NCBI RefSeq assembly: GCF_001667075.1
Contig: NZ_LZIL01000011.1
Span: 62,001-126,000, forward strand
DNA length: 64,000 nucleotides
Reading direction: 5' to 3'
Source: Mycobacterium sp. 852014-52450_SCH5900713
GTDB taxonomy: Bacteria; Actinomycetota; Actinomycetes; Mycobacteriales; Mycobacteriaceae
Below the pieces are notes generated by a model that saw only the letters and a list, made by a program, of their open reading frames with translations, had not been told where the DNA came from and made no database searches. Each line of letters opens with the position of its first letter. Position 1 is the first letter of the stretch. Made by a program: the position numbers and the translations under genes. Positions 55,863 to 64,000 of this stretch are shown here, piece after piece.

Positions 55863-56489
55863 TCATTCGTAGGGCGGGTACTCGTTCTGCCGCAATAGAG
55901 CCGCGAGGTGAACGGCGTTGCGGGCCGCCGTTTCCGTGGTGGTGGCCACCGCTTCCGGCACATCGTCCAAGTCGTTGAAATTCGTCCCCTGCATGGCCTC
56001 GCCGTTCCAGTACGTACACCCCTGAGCGGGAATCGAGAATCCGATGTCGTTGAGCGCCTGGAAGAGGTCGGCGACGATCTTGTGCGCGCCGTCTTCGTTT
56101 CCCACGACCGCCGCCAGTGCTACTTTGCCCACCATCCGGGGCCGTCCGGCGTCGTCCTTATCGGAGATGGCAGCGTCGAGGCGCTCCAGGACGCGCTGCG
56201 CGACGCTGGACATGTGGCCGACCCAGGTGGGCGTCGCCAGCACCAGGATGTCCGCCGCGGTGATCTTCTCCAGCAGCCCCGGCCACTCGTCGCCCGGACC
56301 CATGTCGGCTTCCACGCCGGGCAGCAGCGCCAGGTCCACGCAGCGCACCTTCTCGCCGTCGACGCCCGCGCTGCGCAGTTGGGCCATCACCTGATCGGCG
56401 ATCAGCTCGCTGCTCGACGGCTCCGGGCTCTTCTTCAACGAGCAGGTCAACGCGAGGGCGCGCAGGGATTGCGGTGCGGCTGTGGACAT
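55863..56489 (-). CDS. NADPH-dependent FMN reductase / flavodoxin family protein
   Basis: A 208-residue flavodoxin-fold protein from the ATG at 56489. ALALTCSLKKSPEPSSSELIADQVMAQL is the FMN phosphate loop, and ADILVLATPTWVGHMSSVAQRVLERLDA is the second FMN loop typical of NADPH-dependent FMN reductases and NAD(P)H quinone oxidoreductases. It lies 44 bases downstream of an FhuF-like gene on the same strand and could supply its electrons. The pair separates DUF3046 from recA, unlike the H37Rv order I recall. Confidence 0.88.
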   Translation of the reverse strand: MSTAAPQSLRALALTCSLKKSPEPSSSELIADQVMAQLRSAGVDGEKVRCVDLALLPGVEADMGPGDEWPGLLEKITAADILVLATPTWVGHMSSVAQRVLERLDAAISDKDDAGRPRMVGKVALAAVVGNEDGAHKIVADLFQALNDIGFSIPAQGCTYWNGEAMQGTNFNDLDDVPEAVATTTETAARNAVHLAALLRQNEYPPYE

Positions 56490-56533
56490 GATGCTCGAAT
56501 ACCCCTGCACCACAAGCGCAAACGACGCACCGG

Positions 56534-57196
56534 CTAAGTCCGGTCCGACGGTGGCGCCTCGAACACGCAATCGCCGCAGACCGACCGACCCGGCAGGCGA
56601 TAGAAGAGGCAGCAACTATGACGTTTGAAGCCCAGGCGTGGGCCGGTGACGCCCGATCCGGCCAGCGCGCCGGTACCGAGCAGCGCATGGGTCATCTCGG
56701 CGATCCGCGGGCCGAGGTCGGACCGCACCGCGAGCAGGGCCCGGGCGGCGCCGGTCAGCGCGGAGGCGACATTGCCCGCCAGCAGCGCGGGCGCCAGCTT
56801 GACCCGCAGCCCGGCGGCGAGCGGCTCCATGTGCTCTTGCACCACCACCCGGTACAGCACGTCGGATGAGTTCGCGGGGATCCCGACGGGCGCGGGCAGC
56901 CGCAGTTGCGCCCCGTCGTCGGCGCGTTGCAAGTCGTTGAGGTCGGGGACGACGCCGTGACCCAGCGCGCATGCGAGCACGGGTGACCACAGCCGGGTGG
57001 CGTGGCCGAGGTGAACCAACGAGGCGGCGACGCGCAGGTCCGTCGTGCGATACCGCCTGGCGGTGGCGTCGATCAGGTCGGTGAAGCCGTCGGCGTAGGA
57101 CCGCCCGACCGGGTGCCAACCCGCGGCATCACCCACGGGCAACGTGAAAAACCCTTTGTAGCAGGCTATTTCGGCCAGCTCAGCGGAGATGTCCAT
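56534..57196 (-). CDS. FhuF-like [2Fe-2S] ferric-siderophore reductase family protein
   Basis: A 220-residue protein from the ATG at 57196; an extension to 57292 is possible but poor. The C-terminal cysteine pattern C-C-x10-C-x2-C (HSCCLFYRLPGRSVCGDC) is the unusual [2Fe-2S] site of FhuF, a cytoplasmic reductase that frees iron from ferric siderophores. The upstream helices (LRVAASLVHLGHATRLWSPVLACAL) match the same family. The neighbouring FMN reductase may be its redox partner. I saw no convincing IdeR box upstream. Divergent from recA. Confidence 0.87.
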   Translation of the reverse strand: MDISAELAEIACYKGFFTLPVGDAAGWHPVGRSYADGFTDLIDATARRYRTTDLRVAASLVHLGHATRLWSPVLACALGHGVVPDLNDLQRADDGAQLRLPAPVGIPANSSDVLYRVVVQEHMEPLAAGLRVKLAPALLAGNVASALTGAARALLAVRSDLGPRIAEMTHALLGTGALAGSGVTGPRLGFKRHSCCLFYRLPGRSVCGDCVFEAPPSDRT

Positions 57197-57404
57197 GTAT
57201 GCGCAAACCAAGCCTTTAAGGGAGATCCGCCCCGGTTGTGGTGAGGAGCGCCGACGGTGGCTCTCCGGTGGGGACAGCCCGGTCCCGGTCACAGTGGCTG
57301 GACCGCGCCGGATTCACCCCGGTTTCCTCGGGCTTATGCCCCGTCGGCGCCTTTCGGTAGCAGATGTTGCCATACGGGTGACGGGCTCGGCGTGTCCACT
57401 TGAA

Positions 57405-57420
57405 TCGAACAGGTGTTCGG
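57405..57420. promoter_or_regulatory. LexA/SOS box upstream of recA
   Basis: TCGAAC-AGGT-GTTCGG fits the mycobacterial LexA consensus TCGAAC-N4-GTTCGA with one mismatch. From memory it matches the known M. tuberculosis recA box. It lies about 110 bases before the recA ATG. Confidence 0.93.
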
Positions 57421-57449
57421 CTACTGTGGAGAACGTTCGGTGAGTCAAC

Positions 57450-57472
57450 TTGTCGGTGGCCTTCTCTAGTGT
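57450..57472 (+). promoter_or_regulatory. PafBC-dependent (RecA-NDp-type) promoter of recA
   Basis: TTGTCGGTG (57450-57458), an 8-base spacer and TAGTGT (57467-57472) match exactly the LexA-independent DNA-damage promoter motif TTGTCRGTG-N8-TANNNT described for mycobacterial recA and controlled by PafBC. Confidence 0.9.
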
Positions 57473-57528
57473 CACGGCCAACCGACCGACACCGGTCACC
57501 GAACACACCGAATCATAGGAGAGGCACC

Positions 57529-58569
57529 ATGACGCAAGCCCCCGACCGCGAGAAGGCTCTCGAACTGGCGATGGCCCAGATCGAAAAGAGCTATGGCAAA
57601 GGCTCGGTGATGCGTCTCGGCGACGAGATGCGTCAGCCGATCTCGGTCATCCCGACCGGATCCATCGCACTGGACGTGGCCCTGGGCATCGGCGGCCTGC
57701 CCCGCGGCCGGGTCGTGGAGATTTACGGCCCGGAGTCTTCGGGTAAGACCACCGTCGCCCTGCACGCGGTGGCCAATGCCCAGGCGGCCGGCGGCGTCGC
57801 GGCGTTCATCGACGCCGAGCACGCCCTGGACCCGGACTACGCCAATAAGCTGGGCGTGGACACCGATTCCCTGCTGGTCAGCCAGCCCGACACGGGGGAG
57901 CAGGCCCTCGAGATCGCCGACATGCTGATCCGCTCCGGCGCGCTGGACATTTTGGTCATCGACTCGGTGGCGGCGCTGGTGCCGCGCGCGGAGCTCGAGG
58001 GCGAGATGGGGGACAGCCACGTCGGTCTTCAGGCCCGGCTGATGAGCCAGGCGCTGCGGAAAATGACTGGCGCGCTGAACAATTCGGGAACCACCGCGAT
58101 CTTCATCAACCAGCTGCGGGAAAAGATCGGGGTGATGTTCGGCAGCCCGGAAACCACCACGGGCGGTAAGGCTTTGAAGTTCTACGCGTCGGTGCGCTTG
58201 GACGTGCGCCGGATCGAGACGCTCAAGGACGGCACCAACGCGGTCGGTAACCGTACCCGGGTCAAGGTCGTCAAGAACAAGGTGTCGCCGCCGTTCAAGC
58301 AGGCGGAATTCGACATCCTCTACGGCAGGGGAATCAGCCGCGAGGGTTCGCTGATCGATATGGGCGTGGAGCAGGGCTTCATCCGCAAATCCGGTTCCTG
58401 GTTCACCTACGAGGGTGAGCAGCTCGGTCAGGGCAAGGAGAATGCCCGCACCTTCCTGATGGAAAACGGCGAGGTGGCCAACGAGATCGAGAAGAAGATC
58501 AAGGAGAAGCTCGGCATTGGCGCGGTCGTGACCGATGACGACGTCCTGCCCGCCCCCGTCGATTTCTGA
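57529..58569 (+). CDS. recA: Recombinase RecA (intein-free)
   Basis: A 346-residue RecA that forms filaments on single-stranded DNA, drives strand exchange and triggers LexA cleavage. Walker A is GPESSGKT, Walker [18 protein letters not shown], with the DNA-binding loop [31 protein letters not shown]. The protein is contiguous at [13 protein letters not shown], the M. tuberculosis intein position, and at GPESSGKTT, the M. leprae position, so no intein is present. The ATG at 57529 overlaps no upstream gene. The 3' end overlaps recX by 35 bases. Confidence 0.99.
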   Translation: MTQAPDREKALELAMAQIEKSYGKGSVMRLGDEMRQPISVIPTGSIALDVALGIGGLPRGRVVEIYGPESSGKTTVALHAVANAQAAGGVAAFIDAEHALDPDYANKLGVDTDSLLVSQPDTGEQALEIADMLIRSGALDILVIDSVAALVPRAELEGEMGDSHVGLQARLMSQALRKMTGALNNSGTTAIFINQLREKIGVMFGSPETTTGGKALKFYASVRLDVRRIETLKDGTNAVGNRTRVKVVKNKVSPPFKQAEFDILYGRGISREGSLIDMGVEQGFIRKSGSWFTYEGEQLGQGKENARTFLMENGEVANEIEKKIKEKLGIGAVVTDDDVLPAPVDF

Positions 58570-59047
58570 GCCCTCTCGCGAGGAGCAGGCGCGGACGCTG
58601 TGCCTGCGCCTGCTCACCGCGAGGGCGCGCACCCGGGCCGAGCTGCACGGCCAGCTGGCGAAACGTGGTTACGCCGAGGACATCAGCGCTACCGTGCTCG
58701 ACCGGCTCGCCGCCGTTGGCCTGGTCGATGACGGCGACTTCGCCGAGCAGTGGGTGCAGTCCCGCCGGGCGAAGAGCAGGCGGGCCCTGGCCGCCGAACT
58801 GCGCACCAAGGGTGTCGACAGGGACGTGATCGCCACCGCGCTGTCCGGGATCGACGCCGGTGCCGAGCGGGACCGGGCCGAGCAGTTGGTGCGGGCCAAG
58901 CTGCGCCGGGAGACGCTGGACGGCGATGACGCGCGCGTGACCCGCCGGCTGGTCGGGATGTTGGCGCGCCGTGGCTACAGCCAGAACCTGGCGTGCGAGG
59001 TCGTCCTCGCCGAACTGGCCGCCGAGCGGGAGCGCCGCCGGGTCTAG
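58535..59047 (+). CDS. recX: Regulatory protein RecX
   Basis: A 170-residue RecX, an inhibitor of RecA filaments and ATPase. Three repeated three-helix units are visible: [50 protein letters not shown] and [21 protein letters not shown]. The ATG at 58535 lies inside recA (35-base overlap), the arrangement known in M. tuberculosis, so RecX output is tied to RecA translation. The next gene starts 52 bases later. Confidence 0.96.
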   Translation: MTTSCPPPSISEPSREEQARTLCLRLLTARARTRAELHGQLAKRGYAEDISATVLDRLAAVGLVDDGDFAEQWVQSRRAKSRRALAAELRTKGVDRDVIATALSGIDAGAERDRAEQLVRAKLRRETLDGDDARVTRRLVGMLARRGYSQNLACEVVLAELAAERERRRV

Positions 59048-59099
59048 CCCGGTGACGTGCGGTTTCTCGCCCGCCGACCGGTCGCCGTACCATGGCCCC

Positions 59100-60614
59100 G
59101 TGACTTCGATGGTGGCCCGAGACGTCTCGGGGGCGCGTACCTACCAGGTGCGCACCTACGGCTGCCAGATGAACGTCCACGATTCCGAGCGGTTGGCGGG
59201 TCTGCTGGAAGCGGCCGGCTACCAGCGGGCGGTCGAGGGTGCCGACGCCGACGTGGTCGTCTTCAACACCTGCGCGGTCCGCGAGAACGCCGACAACAAG
59301 CTGTACGGCAACCTCAGCCACCTGGCGCCGCGCAAGCGCGGCAACCCCGAGATGCAGATCGCGGTCGGGGGTTGCCTGGCTCAAAAAGACCGGGATGCGT
59401 TGCTGCGCAAGGCGCCCTGGGTGGACGTCGTCTTCGGCACGCACAACCTCGGATCGCTGCCCACGCTGCTGGAACGGGCGCGGCACAACAAGGTCGCCCA
59501 GGTGGAGATCGCCGAGTCGCTGCAGGAGTTTCCGTCGTCGCTGCCGAGCGCGCGCGAATCGGCTTACGCCGCTTGGGTTTCCGTTTCCGTCGGGTGCAAC
59601 AACAGCTGCACCTTCTGCATCGTGCCCTCGCTGCGGGGCAAGGAGGTCGACCGCAGCCCGGCCGACATCCTGGCCGAGGTGAAGGCGCTGGTGAACGACG
59701 GCGTACTCGAAGTCACGCTGCTGGGCCAGAACGTCAACGCCTACGGTGTCTCGTTCGCCGACCCGGCGCTGCCCCGCGACCGCGGCGCCTTCGCGCGCCT
59801 CCTGCGAGCCTGCGGCGACATCGACGGTCTGGAACGGGTGCGGTTCACCTCCCCGCATCCGGCCGAATTCACCGACGACGTCATCGAAGCCATGGCGCAG
59901 ACGCCGAATGTCTGCCCCGCCCTGCACATGCCGCTGCAGTCGGGCTCCGACCGGGTGCTGCGGGCGATGCGGCGCTCGTACCGCGCCGAGCGCTACCTCG
60001 GCATCATCGACCGCGTGCGCGCGGCCATGCCGCACGCCGCCATCACCACCGACCTGATCGTCGGATTTCCCGGTGAGACCGAGGAGGACTTCGCGGCCAC
60101 CCTGGACGTGGTGCGGCAGGCCCGGTTCGCGGCCGCGTTCACTTTCCAATACTCCAAGCGGCCCGGTACCCCGGCCGCCGAGCTCGCCGGGCAGCTCCCG
60201 AAAGCCGTTGTGCAGGAACGCTATGAGCGCCTGGTCGAGCTGCAGGAACAGATCTCGCTGGAGGGCAATCGCGCGCTTGTCGGCCACACTGTCGAGCTGC
60301 TGGTCGCCGCCGGCGAGGGACGCAAGGACACCCGCACGGCGCGGATGACCGGACGCGCCCGCGACGGCCGCCTGGTGCACTTCAGCTTGGACGAATCCGG
60401 GGCCGACCGAATCCGACCGGGGGATCTCATCACCGCGATGGTCACCCAGGCCGCGCCGCACCACCTCATCGCCGACGCCGGCATCCTCAGCCATCGCCGC
60501 ACCCGCGCTGGGGACGCGCACGCCGCCGGGCAGCGCCCGGGTGGCATCGGGCTCGGCATGCCCCCCGTCGGACCGCCGGCCGACCCAATCGAACCCCTTG
60601 GATGTGCCCGATGA
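59100..60614 (+). CDS. miaB: tRNA-2-methylthio-N6-dimethylallyladenosine synthase MiaB
   Basis: A 504-residue radical-SAM methylthiotransferase acting on i6A37 of tRNAs. The N-terminal MTTase cysteines are Cys22, Cys58 and Cys92. The radical-SAM triad is Cys166, Cys170 and Cys173 (GCNNSCTFC), and a C-terminal TRAM domain follows ([29 protein letters not shown]). The GTG at 59100 is chosen; an ATG at 59109 is an alternative. A proline/glycine-rich tail of about 35 residues ends the protein. The H37Rv genes Rv2735c and Rv2734, recalled between recX and miaB, are absent. Confidence 0.96.
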   Translation: MTSMVARDVSGARTYQVRTYGCQMNVHDSERLAGLLEAAGYQRAVEGADADVVVFNTCAVRENADNKLYGNLSHLAPRKRGNPEMQIAVGGCLAQKDRDALLRKAPWVDVVFGTHNLGSLPTLLERARHNKVAQVEIAESLQEFPSSLPSARESAYAAWVSVSVGCNNSCTFCIVPSLRGKEVDRSPADILAEVKALVNDGVLEVTLLGQNVNAYGVSFADPALPRDRGAFARLLRACGDIDGLERVRFTSPHPAEFTDDVIEAMAQTPNVCPALHMPLQSGSDRVLRAMRRSYRAERYLGIIDRVRAAMPHAAITTDLIVGFPGETEEDFAATLDVVRQARFAAAFTFQYSKRPGTPAAELAGQLPKAVVQERYERLVELQEQISLEGNRALVGHTVELLVAAGEGRKDTRTARMTGRARDGRLVHFSLDESGADRIRPGDLITAMVTQAAPHHLIADAGILSHRRTRAGDAHAAGQRPGGIGLGMPPVGPPADPIEPLGCAR

Positions 60615-61237
60615 ACGAAGAACACCCCGACCTCGACGCCCTGCGCACCGAAATCGAGGCCGCCGAGCGCCGCGTGGCACGCGGATTCGACCCGGGCCCA
60701 CGGGGTTTCGTCGTGGCCATCCTGGTCTTCGTGCTGCTGGGATCGTTCATCCTGCCGCACACCGGCGCGGTGCGCGGCTGGGACGTGTTGTTCAGCAGCC
60801 ACGGCGCCGGCGCGGCCGCGGTGGCGCTGCCGTCGCGGGTGTTCGCCTGGCTGGCGCTGGTGTTCGGCGTCGGCTTCTCGATGCTGGCGTTGGTCACGCG
60901 GCGCTGGGCGCTGGCCTGGATCGCGCTGGCGGGTTCGGCGCTGGCCGGCGCGGCGGGACTGTTGGCCATCTGGTCGCGCCAGACGGTGGCCACGGGGCAT
61001 CCGGGCCCGGGGGTGGGGCTGATCGCGGCCTGGATCGTCGTCCTCACGCTGACCTACCAATGGGCCCGGGTGGTGTGGTCGCGCACCATCGTGCAACTCG
61101 CGGCCGAGGAGCAGCGGCGCCGCGTCGCGGCGCAGCAGCAGTCGATGACGCTGCTCGACAGCCTGGACGATGGGTCCGCCGCCCCGAACGGCCGGGGAGG
61201 GCCGAACGACGCGCCCCCCAGGGATCCCGAAGCCTAG
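60611..61237 (+). CDS. Four-helix membrane protein, Rv2732c-like
   Basis: The ATG at 60611 overlaps the miaB stop (ATGA), giving 208 residues; an ATG 9 bases earlier is also in frame. It has a short charged N-terminus ([32 protein letters not shown]) and about four membrane helices between residues 30 and 155. The polar C-terminal tail contains [19 protein letters not shown]. Function unknown. Conserved linkage to miaB in mycobacteria is remembered, not shown. It overlaps the convergent DUF349 gene by 4 bases. Confidence 0.88.
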   Translation: MNEEHPDLDALRTEIEAAERRVARGFDPGPRGFVVAILVFVLLGSFILPHTGAVRGWDVLFSSHGAGAAAVALPSRVFAWLALVFGVGFSMLALVTRRWALAWIALAGSALAGAAGLLAIWSRQTVATGHPGPGVGLIAAWIVVLTLTYQWARVVWSRTIVQLAAEEQRRRVAAQQQSMTLLDSLDDGSAAPNGRGGPNDAPPRDPEA

Positions 61238-62595
61238 GGCTTGCGGGTCAGCGCCTCGGCGGCCGCCTGCGCCCACTGCCGCCACTGCTCGGCGTTGGCC
61301 CTGGCCTCTTCGGCCTCTTTAGTTCGGCCCGCCGCCGCGGCCTTCTCGGCCTGCTGCTCGAATTGTTCGGCGCGGGTGCGGAACTGCTCGGCGCGGGCCT
61401 GCGCCTGCGGATCCGACCAATCGGCCTCGCCCGCGTCGCGCACCTTCTTCTCGATCGCGCGCAGCCGGCGCTCCAATTCGGCGGACCGCTCCCGCGGCAC
61501 CTTGCCGATCGCGTCCCACTTCTCGGCAATCGACCGCAGCGCCGCCCTGGCCGCGTCGTGGTTGCTCGTGTCGATCTTCTCCGCCTCGGCCAGCAGCGCC
61601 TCCTTGGCGGTGGCGTTGGCCCGCAACTCCGCGTCCTTCTCCGCCGTCGCCGCGTTGCGGGCCGCGAAGAAGATGTCCTGGGCCGCCTTGAACCGCCGCC
61701 ACAGGGCGTCGTCGACGTCGCGGGCCGCTCGGCCCGCCGCCTTCCACTCCGTGAGCAGCTTGCGGAATTCCGCGCTGGTGGCGGTCCAGTCCGTCGAATC
61801 GGACAACTCCTCGGCCCGTTCGCACAGCCGTTCCTTGGCCTGCCGGACTCCCACCCGTTCCCGGTCCAGCTCGGCGAAATGCGATCCCCGCCGCCGGTTG
61901 AACGCCTCCCGGGCCGCCGAATAGCGCTTCCACAGCGCGTCGTCGACCTTGCGGTCCAGGCCGTTGATGGTCTTCCACTCGTCCAGGATGGCCCGCAGCC
62001 GGTCGCCGGCCGCCTTCCACTGCGTCGAGTTGGCGCCCAACTCCTCGGCCTCGGCGGCCAGCGCCTCCTTGCGCGCGGTCTGGGTGGCGCGATGCTCGTC
62101 GCGGCGGGAGCGCTCCTCGGCGACGGTGCTCTCGACCTGGTCGATGAGGCCGGTCAGCCGGCGCGCGAGCGCGTCGATGTCGCCCAGGACGGACGCCGTC
62201 GGCAACGTTTCGGCCAGTTCGGTGGCGTGGGCTTTGATCTTGCGGGCGTCACCGGTTCCGGCCGCGAGCCGCTCCTCCATGAGGGTGATCTCGGTGCTCA
62301 GGTCGTCGAAGCGACGGCCGAAGTGGGCGAAGGCGGCTTCTCGGTCGCCGGCCTGCCAGGAGCCGACGATGCGCTCGCCGGCGGCGGTGATCAGCCAGAC
62401 CGTCCCGTCGTCGTCGACCCGCCCGAACTGATGCGGATCGCTGCGCGGGGGCGCCGGTATGGGATGGGCGGTGGGCCGCGGCCCCGGACTGAGCGGCCGG
62501 GGCCCGGGACGTGGTCCCGGACGTGGCACCGGGCGCGAAACCGGTTGGGCCACCGGGTCAGCCGGGTCTCCGCCGTGTGGTTCGTCAACCGTCAT
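61234..62595 (-). CDS. DUF349 repeat coiled-coil protein, Rv2731-like
   Basis: A 453-residue protein from the ATG at 62595. The N-terminus is Pro/Arg-rich (residues 10-50), followed by [27 protein letters not shown]. About four DUF349 repeats follow, each with a WKAAG/EWKxxG core, an LWxRF/Y helix and AR..F (for example [35 protein letters not shown]). The C-terminus is an Ala/Glu coiled coil. DUF349 proteins are linked to ribosome/RNA processes in other bacteria, but the role here is unknown. Divergent from the DMT gene. Confidence 0.9.
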   Translation of the reverse strand: MTVDEPHGGDPADPVAQPVSRPVPRPGPRPGPRPLSPGPRPTAHPIPAPPRSDPHQFGRVDDDGTVWLITAAGERIVGSWQAGDREAAFAHFGRRFDDLSTEITLMEERLAAGTGDARKIKAHATELAETLPTASVLGDIDALARRLTGLIDQVESTVAEERSRRDEHRATQTARKEALAAEAEELGANSTQWKAAGDRLRAILDEWKTINGLDRKVDDALWKRYSAAREAFNRRRGSHFAELDRERVGVRQAKERLCERAEELSDSTDWTATSAEFRKLLTEWKAAGRAARDVDDALWRRFKAAQDIFFAARNAATAEKDAELRANATAKEALLAEAEKIDTSNHDAARAALRSIAEKWDAIGKVPRERSAELERRLRAIEKKVRDAGEADWSDPQAQARAEQFRTRAEQFEQQAEKAAAAGRTKEAEEARANAEQWRQWAQAAAEALTRKP

Positions 62596-62701
62596 GCGCT
62601 CGTCACCTACCCTTCGCGCGTTCGCTATTCCGCGCGCACCTGCCGCGCGTAGCGGCACCGTCTGCTGCGGCCGTCGGCCGGGCCGTCTCGGCTCTCCCAA
62701 C

Positions 62702-62727
62702 AGCTGCTTAACAGTATTCAAGCAGCT
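62702..62727. promoter_or_regulatory. Inverted repeat between the DUF349 and DMT genes
   Basis: AGCTGCTT (62702-62709) and AAGCAGCT (62720-62727) are exact reverse complements with a 10-base spacer (AACAGTATTC). The site lies in the 234-base divergent gap. It could be an operator or an RNA hairpin in either transcript; a terminator is unlikely because both genes point away. Confidence 0.5.
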
Positions 62728-62829
62728 TGGCTGCCCCTGCGCCGCCACCCTGGTGTTCTCGTTCCGGATGCGTTCGCCCGGACGCAGCGGTATGACAGTT
62801 GTCCGTACCCCGACTCGGACGGAGAACGC

Positions 62830-63732
62830 ATGGCCAAGGCGGACATCGCCGCGTTGCTCGCGTTGGCGTCCGCACTCTGCGTGGCGATCGGCGACGTCCT
62901 GCAGCAGCGCGCGACGCACCGGATCACCGACACGTCGGTCGGGCAGCTCGAGCTCTTCCGCAGGCTGCTGGGCAACCGGCGCTGGCGGTGGGGCGCCCTG
63001 ATGCTGGTGGTCAGCATCGTGCTGCAGGCCGCCGCACTGGACCAGGGTTCGGTGTTGCTGGTGCAGGCGTTGCTAGTCCTGTCCCTGCTGTTCGCGTTGC
63101 CGATCAGCGCCAGGCTGGCCGATCGCGCCGTGACCGCCCGGGAGTGGGCCTGGGCCGTCGTGCTGACCGCCGCGGTGACCGTGATCGTTACCGTCGGCAA
63201 CCCGCAGGCGGGCCGTTCGACCGCGCCGCTGCGGACCTGGGCCACCGTGGCGGCGGTGTTGGTTCCGTTGCTGGTCGGATGCGTGGTGGCCGCCCGGATC
63301 TGGGGCGGCGCCCTGGCCGCGGCGCTCCTCGCATTCGTCTCCGGTTCGCTCTGGGCCGTCTTCGCGGTGCTCGCCAAAGGCGTCGTCCATCGGGTCGGCG
63401 ACGGTGGGTGGGCGGTGGTCCGGACACCCGAGCTGTACGCCTGGCTGCTGGTCGCGCTGGCGGGGTTCGCTTGGGAGCAATCGGCCTTTCGGGCCGGCTC
63501 GCTGACCGCGTCCATGCCGACGCTGGAGGTATCCCAGCCGGTCGTGTCGGCCGTGCTGGGCGTCGTCGTCCTCGGCGAGACCCTCGGTACCGGGCGCGCC
63601 GGAATGCTGGCGCTGGCGGTGGCCGCGCTGGTGATGACGGCCGCCACCGTCGAACTCGCTCGCGTCGACGCCTCCGCGACGCGCGATAGGGTCGCGGCGC
63701 GGCTCGGGGACATAGCCGCACAACCGGCGTAG
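62830..63732 (+). CDS. DMT-superfamily-like membrane protein, Rv2729c-like
   Basis: A 300-residue protein with about nine to ten hydrophobic helices, beginning [27 protein letters not shown] and ending [23 protein letters not shown]. Two EamA-like halves are visible ([54 protein letters not shown]). Such proteins export metabolites, but no substrate is visible. The length fits the 301 residues I recall for Rv2729c. A paralogue begins 204 bases later. Confidence 0.9.
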   Translation: MAKADIAALLALASALCVAIGDVLQQRATHRITDTSVGQLELFRRLLGNRRWRWGALMLVVSIVLQAAALDQGSVLLVQALLVLSLLFALPISARLADRAVTAREWAWAVVLTAAVTVIVTVGNPQAGRSTAPLRTWATVAAVLVPLLVGCVVAARIWGGALAAALLAFVSGSLWAVFAVLAKGVVHRVGDGGWAVVRTPELYAWLLVALAGFAWEQSAFRAGSLTASMPTLEVSQPVVSAVLGVVVLGETLGTGRAGMLALAVAALVMTAATVELARVDASATRDRVAARLGDIAAQPA

Positions 63733-63783
63733 CCTGGCCGCCGGTGTAACCGAATCGCGGCGGTACGCACAGGGCCTACTTAT

Positions 63784-63800
63784 GTTGATGAAGTATCAAC
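63784..63800. promoter_or_regulatory. Inverted repeat upstream of the second DMT gene
   Basis: GTTGAT (63784-63789) and ATCAAC (63795-63800) are exact reverse complements with a GAAGT spacer, in the AT-richest part of the 204-base gap before the second DMT gene. It is a possible operator; nothing identifies the regulator. Confidence 0.4.
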
Positions 63801-63936
63801 AGTGGATGAACCGGTCAAAGAGCAGTGACGTGCTGCACGTCATAGAGTTGTTGCTGAACTGATCGCGAATTTTTGGTGTATTTCCCCGCACCCCAGGGAA
63901 AGCTGGTCGGGGCAGTTGTGAGGTGAGGGGTCGCAC

Positions 63937-64000
63937 GTGTCAAAGGTTGATGTCGCGGCGCTGATAGCGCTGTGTGCGGCGTTGGCGTCCGCGGTCGGCG
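63937..64000 (+). CDS. DMT-like membrane protein, N-terminal fragment at the window edge
   Basis: A GTG at 63937, 6 bases after a GTGAGGGGT purine stretch, opens VSKVDVAALIALCAALASAVG and runs off the window. The peptide matches the start of the preceding DMT-like protein ([20 protein letters not shown]) nearly position by position, so it is a tandem paralogue. Only 21 codons are visible. Confidence 0.7.
   Translation, partial: MSKVDVAALIALCAALASAVG

Larger units (their letters stand above)
57197..57528 (+). other. recA upstream regulatory region
   Basis: This 332-base gap lies between the divergent FhuF-like gene and recA. It holds a LexA box (57405-57420), a PafBC-type promoter (57450-57472) and an AGGAGAGG ribosome-binding site at 57517-57524 just before the recA ATG. 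The left half (57197-57400) serves as the 5' region of the minus-strand pair; I see no convincing operator there. Short open frames in it lack coding character. Confidence 0.85.

Noticed and set aside
57197..57260. Possible IdeR iron box upstream of the FhuF-like gene
   Set aside because: The minus strand shows TTAAAGGCTTGG..., but too few positions fit the TTAGG-N9-CCTAA palindrome and the two arms are not complementary.
57529..58569. RecA intein
   Set aside because: The protein is 346 residues and continuous at both known mycobacterial insertion points.

Overview
The window is high-GC actinobacterial DNA with frequent GTG starts and many 4-base ATGA or GTGA gene overlaps. Its gene content and order identify a slow-growing Mycobacterium. 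From memory, the backbone matches the M. tuberculosis H37Rv stretch from about Rv2831 down to Rv2729c, read in reverse. The accessory genes (a single-chain long-chain acyl-CoA carboxylase, an intein-free recA, no PE/PPE genes) suggest the M. avium complex or a close relative. I cannot name the species without a search. I saw no rRNA, tRNA, CRISPR array, insertion sequence or prophage.

Layout. 1-3.3 kb: 5' end of an echA16-like enoyl-CoA hydratase, DUF2277 and DUF1802 genes, a CocE-type hydrolase and a DUF3558-like secreted protein. 3.5-6 kb: a coupled operon of metallophosphoesterase, pptT and truB. 6-9.2 kb: ltp1, a tandem 55-bp repeat, the sirR metalloregulator and ribF. 9.2-10.1 kb: an ArsR/AHSA1 pair with a perfect operator. 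10.2-15.5 kb: rpsO, a structured leader, gpsI (PNPase), pepR and a nitronate monooxygenase. 15.5-22 kb: ald without its usual aldR neighbour, an SRPBCC/Baeyer-Villiger-type monooxygenase pair, GNAT and TetR genes, and a Rieske oxygenase with a dihydrodipicolinate-reductase-like enzyme. 22-25 kb: a 13E12/HNH gene, then dapB and two small companions.

25-34.2 kb is an acyl-CoA metabolism island: thioesterase, acyl-CoA ligase, a 1079-residue biotin carboxylase/biotin carrier/carboxyltransferase fusion, a secreted Gly/Cys-repeat protein, an SDR and two paired acyl-CoA dehydrogenases. In H37Rv this position holds PE/PPE genes. 34.4-42.9 kb: glycosyltransferase, dienelactone hydrolase, thyA-dfrA, a DivIVA-like protein, a YcaQ-type DNA glycosylase coupled to hsdM-hsdS (no hsdR) and thyX. 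43-50.3 kb: dapA, RNase J, a methyltransferase, an SDR/monooxygenase pair and ftsK. 50.3-53.7 kb: an ArgA-type acetyltransferase, pgsA3, and the envelope-stress unit clgR-pspA-Rv2743c behind a sigma-E-type promoter, without Rv2742c. 53.7-59 kb: an EphG-like hydrolase, a glycosyltransferase, small genes, an FhuF-like/FMN-reductase pair and recA-recX with a LexA box and a PafBC-type promoter. 59-64 kb: miaB, a membrane protein, a DUF349 protein and two tandem DMT-type membrane proteins, the second cut by the window edge.

Most of the window is housekeeping: RNA maturation and decay (truB, gpsI, RNase J, miaB), folate and thymidylate (thyA, dfrA, thyX), lysine/DAP synthesis (dapA, dapB), and DNA repair and segregation (recA, recX, ftsK, YcaQ-type). 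The accessory blocks are mainly acyl-CoA and oxygenase chemistry, and those are the best places to look for undescribed pathways.
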